The translations under genes were made by a program, and so were the position numbers. The notes under the pieces are model-generated. The model made no database searches. It was not told where the DNA came from and was given only the letters and a program-made list of their open reading frames with translations. Positions 45,081 through 52,466 of a DNA stretch of 64,000 nt are shown in pieces. How positions within the stretch are numbered: the first letter of the stretch is position 1; each line of letters begins with the position of its first letter. The DNA is from Planctomycetota bacterium (GTDB lineage Bacteria > Planctomycetota > UBA1135 > GCA-002748355). The stretch covers positions 1 through 64,000 of the forward strand of contig PDSF01000039.1 in the NCBI GenBank assembly GCA_002748355.1, in the 5' to 3' direction.

Positions 45081-46208
45081 TCAGCCTTTCGCGATCTCGA
45101 CGAGCAGGTCCAGGCCTTGTTCCAGCATGGGATCCGGCGCCGCGAAGGAGAGGCGGAAGTGCGAGGCCTGGCGCGAGAAGGCAGAGCCCGGAACGATGAG
45201 GATGTTCCGATCCAGAGTGGCCTGAACGAAGTCCGCCTCGGACATCCCCTTCGGATAGGCGGGGAAGGCGTAGAAGCTGCCCTGGGGCGGAACGAGGTCA
45301 TAGTGGCCCGCCAACTTGTCGACGACCATCTTCTGCTTCGCACGGTAGGCCGCCTGCTCGGCACTCATATCCGTGTCCAGCATCGTGATCGTCGCGTGCT
45401 GCAGCGGCGCCGGAGCGCAGACGAAGGTGTATTGCTGCACCAGCATCATCTGGTCGAGCAGTTCGGCGGAGCCGGCGATCCAACCAAGACGCCAACCCGG
45501 CACGCCATAGGTCTTGGAGGCGCCACCAAGCACAATGCTGCGATTGCAGCGAGGCATGCGGCTGACCATCGACTCGAAAGGCTTGTCCTCGTAGAGGAAC
45601 TCATCGTAGATCTCGTCGCTCAGCAGCCAGAGCCCGTGCTTCTCGGCGATGTCGCAGATCCCATCGAGTTCCTCGCCGCTCAGCACACCGCCTGTGGGAT
45701 TGCTGGGCGAGTTGACCAGGATCATCTTGGTCCGCTCGCTGCACAGGGACTCGATCTCATCCAGCCGCGGCCCCCACCCTGGAGAATCCTCACTCGGATA
45801 GAGATTGTAGAAGACCGGCTTGGCGCCAACGAGGGCCAGGACGTTCTTGTACATCACGAAGTACGGGTCTGGGACCAGGACCTCGTCGCCCTCGTTCAGC
45901 AGGGTAAGGACCGTCAGCAGCAGACCGCCCGAGACGCCAGAACTCATGAAGGCGGCCTCGGGGCGGTGCCCGTAGAGCCGCTGCATCTTGTCCAGGAGCT
46001 TCTCGTTCAGCTCCGGAAGTCCCTGGGTCATCGTGTAGCGGTTCTGCCCGGCCATGATGGCCTGACAAGCCGCTTCCTTGACCGCCGGCGGCGCGTCGTA
46101 GTCGGCCTGCCCGATCGACAAGTTGATCGGGTCCTTCATCGTGGCAACGAGTTCGAACATCTTCCGAACGCCGCTCCCCTCGATTTGCTGCATCCTCTCG
46201 GCAAACAT
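45081..46208 (-). CDS. PLP-dependent aminotransferase, class I/II
   Basis: 375 residues from the ATG at 46206-46208; the frame is open 32 codons farther but without cohesion. The fold-type I landmarks are present: INLSIGQADYDAPPAV at the N-terminus, VNSPSNPTGGVLS, LLSDEIYDEF, and the PLP lysine near 232 in GGASKTYGVPGWRLGW. The C-terminal Arg is in SHFRLSFAAPD. Aspartate-aminotransferase-like, but the substrate is not certain. It leads the run toward queE, der, ychF and the AAC(3) fusion. Confidence 0.88.
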   Translation of the reverse strand: MFAERMQQIEGSGVRKMFELVATMKDPINLSIGQADYDAPPAVKEAACQAIMAGQNRYTMTQGLPELNEKLLDKMQRLYGHRPEAAFMSSGVSGGLLLTVLTLLNEGDEVLVPDPYFVMYKNVLALVGAKPVFYNLYPSEDSPGWGPRLDEIESLCSERTKMILVNSPSNPTGGVLSGEELDGICDIAEKHGLWLLSDEIYDEFLYEDKPFESMVSRMPRCNRSIVLGGASKTYGVPGWRLGWIAGSAELLDQMMLVQQYTFVCAPAPLQHATITMLDTDMSAEQAAYRAKQKMVVDKLAGHYDLVPPQGSFYAFPAYPKGMSEADFVQATLDRNILIVPGSAFSRQASHFRLSFAAPDPMLEQGLDLLVEIAKG

Positions 46209-46387
46209 CGCGGGATTCCTCACTCTTGTACGGCAGACAGTTGTACAGCTAATGCTTGTGCTGACCGAGCCCGGCTGCGCAAGCACTGCGAGCGCCACCA
46301 GCACCGAGCCACCAGCGCTCTGGCGGGAAGGCCGACCCTAGAAGCGACCGGGCGCCTCGGTCCTCCATTCCCTGGGCACGAATCAGC

Positions 46388-46417
46388 GCGCCAATGAAAA
46401 ACGCGCCAATGAAAAAC
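46388..46417. repeat. 15-bp tandem duplication beside a terminator
   Basis: gcgccaatgaaaaac is present twice exactly (46388-46402 and 46403-46417). On the minus strand each copy provides a TTTTT tract. Confidence 0.95.
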
Positions 46418-46446
46418 GAGAGCCGCGCACAAGCAAGGCACGGCTC
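46412..46446 (-). terminator. Rho-independent terminator of the small basic protein gene
   Basis: On the minus strand GAGCCG (46441-46446) pairs with CGGCTC (46420-46425), followed by TCG and TTTTT. It lies 110 bp after the small basic protein gene and before the aminotransferase gene. Confidence 0.65.
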
Positions 46447-46555
46447 CCGTTCCAAAACTCCCAAGCTCGAACGACGCTTCGAAAGCGCGGCCTGGCGAGC
46501 AGTAGTTCCTGCGCTGGCACGGGCAGTGCGGCACGCGCAGGCACAGCGACGAGGG

Positions 46556-46753
46556 CTATTCCTCGTCGGTCTTCTTCTTCTTCTTCTTGGTCGCGACCTT
46601 GAACTTGGTGCGCACCTTCGGCAGCCCATAGACGGACTGGGAATCATCCCAGCGCGCTTGCTGCTGCAGGATCTGAAGTCGCTCGGTGCGTGTCAGCACG
46701 CTACGCGAGCCCTTGAGGTTGCCCGAGATCTTCAGGCTGCTGTGGATCGACAT
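46556..46753 (-). CDS. PVC small basic protein
   Basis: 65 residues from the ATG at 46751-46753. The sequence MSIHSSLKISG with RSVLTRTERLQIL, then DSQSVYGLPKVR, is that of the small basic protein family (about 60 residues) found in Chlamydiae, Verrucomicrobia and Planctomycetes. It may associate with ribosomes, which is not proved. The C-terminus carries a six-lysine run followed by TDEE, longer than the usual family end. It appears to be transcribed alone, with a hairpin upstream (46881-46956) and a terminator downstream. Confidence 0.88.
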   Translation of the reverse strand: MSIHSSLKISGNLKGSRSVLTRTERLQILQQQARWDDSQSVYGLPKVRTKFKVATKKKKKKTDEE

Positions 46754-46880
46754 GGTTGCTGGGTCCTGATACTGCCGATGCTCACTGAACATCGGGCCGC
46801 CGGGGCAAGAAAAGGGGGAACAGCCTAGCGGTGCCAAACGAAGGCGCAAGGGCTCGCTGCTGCCGTCACAAGGAAAAGGC

Positions 46881-46956
46881 GACCCTCAGCAGCCCTTGCA
46901 GAAAAGGTGGAAAAGGAAAGAGGGGCGCGGTGGAAAAGCACCGCCCGCTGAGGGTC
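46881..46956. terminator. Long inverted repeat between the membrane-protein gene and the small basic protein gene
   Basis: gaccctcagc (46881-46890) pairs with gctgagggtc (46947-46956). Inside it GCGGTG (46927-46932) and CACCGC (46939-46944) form a second hairpin. It follows the 47040-48116 stop on the minus strand and probably ends that transcript. Confidence 0.55.
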
Positions 46957-47039
46957 CCATCGGAAGCCGGCCCATTAGAAGCCGAAGCTCGTGTCCAGGA
47001 CTGGTCTACAGAACCAGGCCGACACGACTAGGCATCAGA

Positions 47040-48116
47040 TCAGTGCTCATCGCCCCGGTCGTAGTCCAAGCGTTTGATGTCGTTGAAACGCATCGTGACG
47101 ACCTTGTTCTTGAGCATCGGAAGCGCACGAAAGCGCTCGAAGAGCTTCTGCTTGGCCTCGGGACTGGCTTTGGCGGGATAGCGAATCCCCACGAGGATAT
47201 GCCCCTTGCCATCGTTCATCCAGTCGACCTTGCCAAAGCCATGCTTCAGGAGGTAGTTCTTCACCGCCGAACTCATCGACTTGGAGTCGGCATCGGCGGC
47301 ATTGCGCGTCAAGACAAGGAAGCCTTCCTTAGACCAGTCCTGGCTAGCCCCGGCCTGAAGCGGCTTGATGCCCGACTCCGTGTTCAAGCTGCTCGAGCGA
47401 TCCCGGCCCGAGCTTTCGGAATCCGGAAACTCGGTGCTTGCCGCGGGGCTAGGAAGCAGATTCGGATCGAGCTCCGGAGCAAAGTCGGCACGCCCACCGG
47501 GCGCGCTGTTCCGGCTCTTCCCAGCTCGATACTCATCCTGCATGGCAGAGGAGGCGCGCTGCTGGGCCTGGACCGTCGACCGGGTCCTGGCACCGAGTTG
47601 ATACGAGCCCCAGATCAGCAGCAGCGCGGCTGCGGCCCCGGAGAGCAGAACTCCGCGGGTACTACGCTGCTCGGTCTGCAGCCAACCCTTCACCTGCTCG
47701 GAAGAACTGCGCAAGCTCGGCTTCCGCCTCTGCTCTTCCTTGGCCTGGCCAGGAACTCCGCCCTCGCCCTGGTCTCCGAACAAAGCCGCGTCCTGGCGGG
47801 TCTCCCCTTCGTTGGTGGCGCTATAGCCATGTCCCTTGCTAGCTCCGCCGGCGCCGGGCACCACGGCCTCCGCCATCTCATAGCCGCATTCTCCGCTGGC
47901 AGGAGCCTCGCCTCGCCGAACTCGCCCAGAGCGTGCGCCCCGACGAGAAGCTGCAGACGCTGCACCGGCGCGCTCGGAACGAGGGCTCCGGCTCGGCGAG
48001 CTTTCGCGTCCCTGCCCAGAGTCACGGTCATGCGCAGAATCATGGCGTGATTCCCGGCGAGAGCGCCTGGAACCGTCACCGAGCACGTCTAGCAACGTGT
48101 AGTTCTTCTTGGACAT
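47040..48116 (-). CDS. Hypothetical single-pass membrane protein
   Basis: 358 residues from the ATG at 48114-48116 (MSKKNYTLLDVLGDGSRRS); the reading frame extends upstream without cohesion. Residues about 15-150 are Ser/Arg/Glu/Gly-rich and disordered, in the cytoplasm. One membrane helix (about 157-178, GVLLSGAAAALLLIWGSYQL) follows. A linker and then a C-terminal periplasmic domain end it (WSKEGFLVLTRNAA, YLLKHGFGKVDWMNDGKGHILVG, FRALPMLKNKVVTMRFND). The C-terminal domain has the size and strand pattern of a SPOR-like or similar small alpha/beta fold, which is a guess. Function unknown. Confidence 0.7.
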   Translation of the reverse strand: MSKKNYTLLDVLGDGSRRSRRESRHDSAHDRDSGQGRESSPSRSPRSERAGAASAASRRGARSGRVRRGEAPASGECGYEMAEAVVPGAGGASKGHGYSATNEGETRQDAALFGDQGEGGVPGQAKEEQRRKPSLRSSSEQVKGWLQTEQRSTRGVLLSGAAAALLLIWGSYQLGARTRSTVQAQQRASSAMQDEYRAGKSRNSAPGGRADFAPELDPNLLPSPAASTEFPDSESSGRDRSSSLNTESGIKPLQAGASQDWSKEGFLVLTRNAADADSKSMSSAVKNYLLKHGFGKVDWMNDGKGHILVGIRYPAKASPEAKQKLFERFRALPMLKNKVVTMRFNDIKRLDYDRGDEH

Positions 48117-48343
48117 ACGTCCCTCCCTCTCGGCCCATAGGGGCCTGGTGAACCCGGCGAGAAACGGAAAGACCGCTCCTGCTCGAGTGTCAGGCCTCAC
48201 TCCCCGCGAGGCCCTGAACGGCTCTTGTGCACACGAGGTCCACGCGAACCAAGAACACTTCGCCGCCCAGCAAAGTGTTCGGGTCGACAAGATAACGCAG
48301 AACGGCAGCTCCGCAATGCGTCAAATCGTCGAGCTGCAGGCCT

Positions 48344-51157
48344 TTAACGAGTCACCGCCGTTCGCAGCTGCTCTCGCAGCTCCGGCTTCTTGATCAGGTC
48401 CTTCTTTTCGCCCTCGAGATAGAGCAAGGCGAAAGCACGCGCCCGCTCTTCCATGCCACTTTGCTGCATCGCTAGCACGGCGTTGAGCACCGCGCGCCCA
48501 GGGTCCTGCTTGCGTTTTTCGAGAAGCTGGGCGAGGCGCTGAAAGGGCTCCACGGCCTGCTCCGGCTTGAGATCGCGGTAGAGAGCGGTGCCCAAGAGCC
48601 CGTATGCGTTGACATACTCGTCGAAGGGAGGAGTATTCTCCGGCAGCAGGGCCAGTGCGCCCCGGAAATGCAGCACCGCCTCACCCCAGGCTTTGGCGCG
48701 AGCGGCCCGTTTGCCCCGCTCCAGGCGGGACAAGAAGCTGCTACGCAAGATCTCGCGCACGGCGCCCAGGGAGTATTTCTTTGGCGCGAACTCGAGCAGC
48801 TCCCGAAAGAAATGCATGGCCTCATCGCGCTCTCCCTTGACCAGGCGCGCATAGCCGTTGGCGCTCAAGATTTCAGCGACGAGCTGCTGCACCGGCTCAG
48901 AGTCTGGGGAGCGCTTCAGGGCCTCCCGTGCCCGCGCCAAGGCCTCCGTGAGCATCCTCTCAGAAAAGAGGATCCTCGATTGAAGCAGGGGTAGCAGGGG
49001 ATGCTCGGGAACCAGCTTCGCCGCCTCCTCGACCAGCGGCTTCCAGGAGGCGGGCTTTGCGGTCGGCGCCGCAGTTTGCGCAGCAAAGAGCAGGCAGGAC
49101 CCGAGCAGCCGCTCCAGCTTCTGGTTACCCGGCCGCAGACGTATCGCTTCCCGCAGCCGCGGCATCGCCTGGTCGAAACGCCGAGAGGCGTAGAGCAGCT
49201 GGCCGAGCTTGGCGTGCAGCAGCGCCGCCTTCGGCCAGCGCGCCAGCCCCTCCTTCAGCACCGAGATCGCCTCGTCGATCAGCTGGTGAGCCAGGAAGAT
49301 GTCCGCCGAAAGCGCGTAGATCCGCGAAGCGCTGCTGAACTTGGGGCGCAGGCCGCTCTGCTGCAGGCGAACGACGGCGCCGCGCGCGCGCATGTCTCCG
49401 AGCAAGAACAGGCGCTCGGCATCGGCTAACTGGTACTGGTAGCTCTGCTCATGACCCGGCAAGGCTGAGGCCCGATCCAGCAGTGGCGCCGCCACCCGCA
49501 CCCGGAGCTTCGGTTCCCCCAGGTCGGTATCCCGCATCGTGCAAGAGGCCAAAAGCCCCAGCGCATCGACGTGCGAAGCACTTCGCTCAAGCAAGTCCTG
49601 CAAGACCCCTTGGGCCTCTTGGTAGCGCCCCTCTTCGACCAGAGCCTCGCTCAGGAGGTAGCGAGCCGTGATCTGCAGCTCCTCTGCCTCCTGACGCTCG
49701 GCCGGAAGTTTGTCGGTGGCTTCGACCAGGGCTTTGCGCGAAACGACGATGCGCCGTCCATCGCCACTACGGTTGGCCAGGTCGAATTGGAGCTGGCATA
49801 CGCGGTAGTGCTGGTAGGGCCCTTCGGCGAGAGCTGCTGCCCGCGCGACACTGCGCTGGTATTGGGCGCTGTCCACGGACTCCTGCGTGCCCTGCCACTG
49901 AGCCAAGTTGACCCAGGAAACCGCGTCCTCGGGATAGACCTTCAGGTTGGCTCGCCACAGGGTCCCGCTGTCGGCGAAATCGCCACCTCGCCGCCAACTG
50001 AGCAGTGAAAGCAAGAGCGCGAGCCCAAGGGTCAGTCCGAAGCGAATCCGCCCAGCAAGCTCCCCTCGGAGGAGTAAGGAGAGCCCCGCCAAAAGCAGTC
50101 CTGCCCCGAGCATCGGCAGCTGCAAGTAGCGGTCAGCGACCGGAAGCGCCGTCGCCGGGAACCAGGCGTTGAAGGGCGCCCAGGCAGCGGTGAACAAGGT
50201 GAGACCAAGGGCGAACAGTCGCCCGGCAGCAGAGCGGCGCTGAAGCAGCAGCCAGAGGGCGCCAGCCATGAGCGTCACAAAAACCAGGAGGGGCAGCGGC
50301 GCCGCCGACTCGGCGCCAGCCAAGAACTCGGCCCGCGGATGATGCACCGCCAGCTCCGTGGGCCAGAAGAAGCTCCCCCAGCTATGCAGGTAGCTGGCCG
50401 GCAAGACCGCAAAGGGCGCCTCGAACTCGGCCGTGCCCGCCTCCCGCGCGAGCAGCCAGTGATGCAGGGCCGCGAGGGCGCAAATCACTAGCATCGGCAG
50501 CAGGACAAGGCCTAGCCGCCGAAGACTCCATCCCTCAGCACGGCGCCAGAGGAAGAGCGGAAGGGCGAGCAAGGGCAAGGCGACGCCGCTGCCCTTGCTG
50601 TAGCAGGCCAAGAGCGCCAGCAGCGCCGGCACCCAAAACGCCATGCGCCCCCGCAGGGCCCGCAGACCGCTGAGCAGGCTGAGCCCGGCAAAGAGGGCGA
50701 CCAGCGGCTCCTTACGGCTCGAAACCCAAAGCACGCTCTCACAGAGAGCCGGGTGCGCCAGCAGCGGCACGGCGGCCAAGAGGCCCGCAGCGAGACCCAG
50801 CCCAAGCTCACGGACAAGCAGGTAGAGCACGAAGGCGGCCAAGGCTTGCAGCAGCAGCGAGTGGAGCTGGAAGGGCAGGGGATGGCTCATCCCATGCAGC
50901 AGCACGTCCAGCCCCAGACTGAGGTAATTGACCGGCAGGTAAACGTCCGCGATCCTTTGGCTGGGATCGAGAATCCGCGCAAGGTCGACCGAATCCCCAG
51001 CAAAAGCCGGGTTGCCCAGCACCGTTCGCGGATCGTCGAAGTTGAGCCAATCGCCTCCGACACCCGGAGCGAAGGCGAGGGTGGCCACCAAGAGGCAGAA
51101 GAAGAAGGCGAAGATGTGCTCGCGGCGGGAGCTGAACCGAGGCTCGACTTGAGGCAT
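48344..51157 (-). CDS. TMTC-like multi-pass membrane protein with C-terminal TPR
   Basis: 937 residues from the ATG at 51155-51157. The first third to half is a polytopic membrane domain with a GDWLNFDDP-type luminal loop (about 38-46), as in bacterial TMTC/protein-mannosyltransferase-like proteins. Later membrane helices include AAGLLAAVPLLAHPALCES. The C-terminal half is TPR: LARWPKAALLHAKLGQLLYA, RRFDQAMPRLREAIRLRPGN and further repeats to about 920. Eukaryotic TMTCs are O-mannosyltransferases; a matching role here is only suggested by topology. It stands alone on the minus strand, divergent from the uracil-DNA glycosylase gene. Confidence 0.75.
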   Translation of the reverse strand: MPQVEPRFSSRREHIFAFFFCLLVATLAFAPGVGGDWLNFDDPRTVLGNPAFAGDSVDLARILDPSQRIADVYLPVNYLSLGLDVLLHGMSHPLPFQLHSLLLQALAAFVLYLLVRELGLGLAAGLLAAVPLLAHPALCESVLWVSSRKEPLVALFAGLSLLSGLRALRGRMAFWVPALLALLACYSKGSGVALPLLALPLFLWRRAEGWSLRRLGLVLLPMLVICALAALHHWLLAREAGTAEFEAPFAVLPASYLHSWGSFFWPTELAVHHPRAEFLAGAESAAPLPLLVFVTLMAGALWLLLQRRSAAGRLFALGLTLFTAAWAPFNAWFPATALPVADRYLQLPMLGAGLLLAGLSLLLRGELAGRIRFGLTLGLALLLSLLSWRRGGDFADSGTLWRANLKVYPEDAVSWVNLAQWQGTQESVDSAQYQRSVARAAALAEGPYQHYRVCQLQFDLANRSGDGRRIVVSRKALVEATDKLPAERQEAEELQITARYLLSEALVEEGRYQEAQGVLQDLLERSASHVDALGLLASCTMRDTDLGEPKLRVRVAAPLLDRASALPGHEQSYQYQLADAERLFLLGDMRARGAVVRLQQSGLRPKFSSASRIYALSADIFLAHQLIDEAISVLKEGLARWPKAALLHAKLGQLLYASRRFDQAMPRLREAIRLRPGNQKLERLLGSCLLFAAQTAAPTAKPASWKPLVEEAAKLVPEHPLLPLLQSRILFSERMLTEALARAREALKRSPDSEPVQQLVAEILSANGYARLVKGERDEAMHFFRELLEFAPKKYSLGAVREILRSSFLSRLERGKRAARAKAWGEAVLHFRGALALLPENTPPFDEYVNAYGLLGTALYRDLKPEQAVEPFQRLAQLLEKRKQDPGRAVLNAVLAMQQSGMEERARAFALLYLEGEKKDLIKKPELREQLRTAVTR

Positions 51158-51237
51158 CCGGCGATCCTGCCACGAAGACGCGCGGACGAACAAGCACGGG
51201 CTTGCCTTCATGGGCCGCAGCCACCTAGTCTCGGCGC

Positions 51238-52095
51238 ATGGCATCCAGGCTCCCCAGTCACTCAACGCTACTGCGGCACTGGCTCTCGGTAGCGGGAGCC
51301 GACCTGCTACTGCCCCGGCCAAAAGCGGGAGCAGCAGGAGCGGCGGCTGCAGCGCCCAGCTCACAGCCAACGACGGCCCCAGCGCAGACTCCGGCCCCTG
51401 CGCCCGTGCCTGCCCCAAGCCCGGCCTCCGCAAAGCCGCCATCGCCCCCCCCCACCGCTACGCCCAACCCCAAGCTCCCCCTTCACCTGCAGGATCTGCC
51501 GTCCGAGCCCGGCGCCCGGCTGAGCCGACTTGCCGAACTCAGCCGCGACTGCGCTCACTGTGGACTCCACGAAAAGCGCCAACAGGCCGTCTTCGGCGAT
51601 GGAGAGCTGGGAGCCGAGATCATGTTCGTGGGTGAGGCCCCCGGCGCCCAAGAGGACGCCCAGGGTGTCCCCTTCGTCGGCGCCGCCGGGCAGCTGCTCA
51701 CCCGCATCATCGAGAACGCCATGGGCATCCCCCGCTCTGCGGTCTACATCGCCAACGTGGTCAAGTGCCGTCCGCCGGGGAACCGCAATCCAAGCCCCGA
51801 GGAACAACAGCGCTGCGGCCCCTACCTCGAAGAACAAATCCGAGCGCTGCGCCCCAAGATCCTGATCTGCCTCGGCGCCATCGCCGCGCAGTATCTCTTG
51901 GACACGAAACAGGGCGCTGGGCGTCTCCGTGGGCGCGTCCACCAATGGGAAAAGATCCCCTTGGTCGTGACCTGGCACCCGGCCTACCTGCTGCGCACTC
52001 CCAGCGCCAAGCGCGAGACCTGGAGCGATATCCAGCTAGCACTTCGAACACTGGGCCGCCCCGAGCGCCCCAAGCCATATAAGGCCGATGCTTGA
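51238..52095 (+). CDS. Uracil-DNA glycosylase, family 4 (Fe-S)
   Basis: 285 residues. Residues about 30-80 are an Ala/Pro/Thr-rich linker after a short N-terminal helix. The catalytic domain begins near 95: cluster cysteines C105, C108, C177 and C193, motif GEAPGAQED (132-140), [23 protein letters not shown] and the C-terminal HPAYLLR (about 250). It excises uracil from DNA. The N-terminal extension resembles those of planctomycete and actinobacterial family-4 enzymes and may bind partner proteins. It is divergent from the TMTC-like gene. Confidence 0.92.
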   Translation: MASRLPSHSTLLRHWLSVAGADLLLPRPKAGAAGAAAAAPSSQPTTAPAQTPAPAPVPAPSPASAKPPSPPPTATPNPKLPLHLQDLPSEPGARLSRLAELSRDCAHCGLHEKRQQAVFGDGELGAEIMFVGEAPGAQEDAQGVPFVGAAGQLLTRIIENAMGIPRSAVYIANVVKCRPPGNRNPSPEEQQRCGPYLEEQIRALRPKILICLGAIAAQYLLDTKQGAGRLRGRVHQWEKIPLVVTWHPAYLLRTPSAKRETWSDIQLALRTLGRPERPKPYKADA

Positions 52096-52466
52096 ACCCT
52101 GCGAACTGCCTCTCCTCAGCCTGGGATTGCGGACTCGTTGTTGACGCTCTCCCCCAGGCTGGCTAGCGTTCCTGGCCACATCCCGCCCCATCCCCTTCGG
52201 ATGAGCGGGCTGCCCTTATTCCTGTTCTCCCGTCCCTGCCCCGGACGTCTGCCTTGTTCTCGAGGCACAAACCGAGCTCCGGCTTGGTGTCGTGCCGGCC
52301 CATAGCGCCCTTAGTGGCGTTCAGGCATCGAGTTGGCCCCTTGCATCGAGCCGCGATCACGCACTGCCGTGCTCCTACACGAGCGTGGTTTCGGCTCAGG
52401 AAATCGTGTCGTCGAGTTCCCTGGCCGATAGCGGTCGTCTTGGCGTCACCTAGCTCCGAAGCTCCG
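52096..52466. other. 371-bp gap before the secretin operon
   Basis: No gene or clear hairpin was seen. The frame of the secretin gene is open upstream to 52254, but its product there has no cohesion and lacks a signal sequence. Confidence 0.5.
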
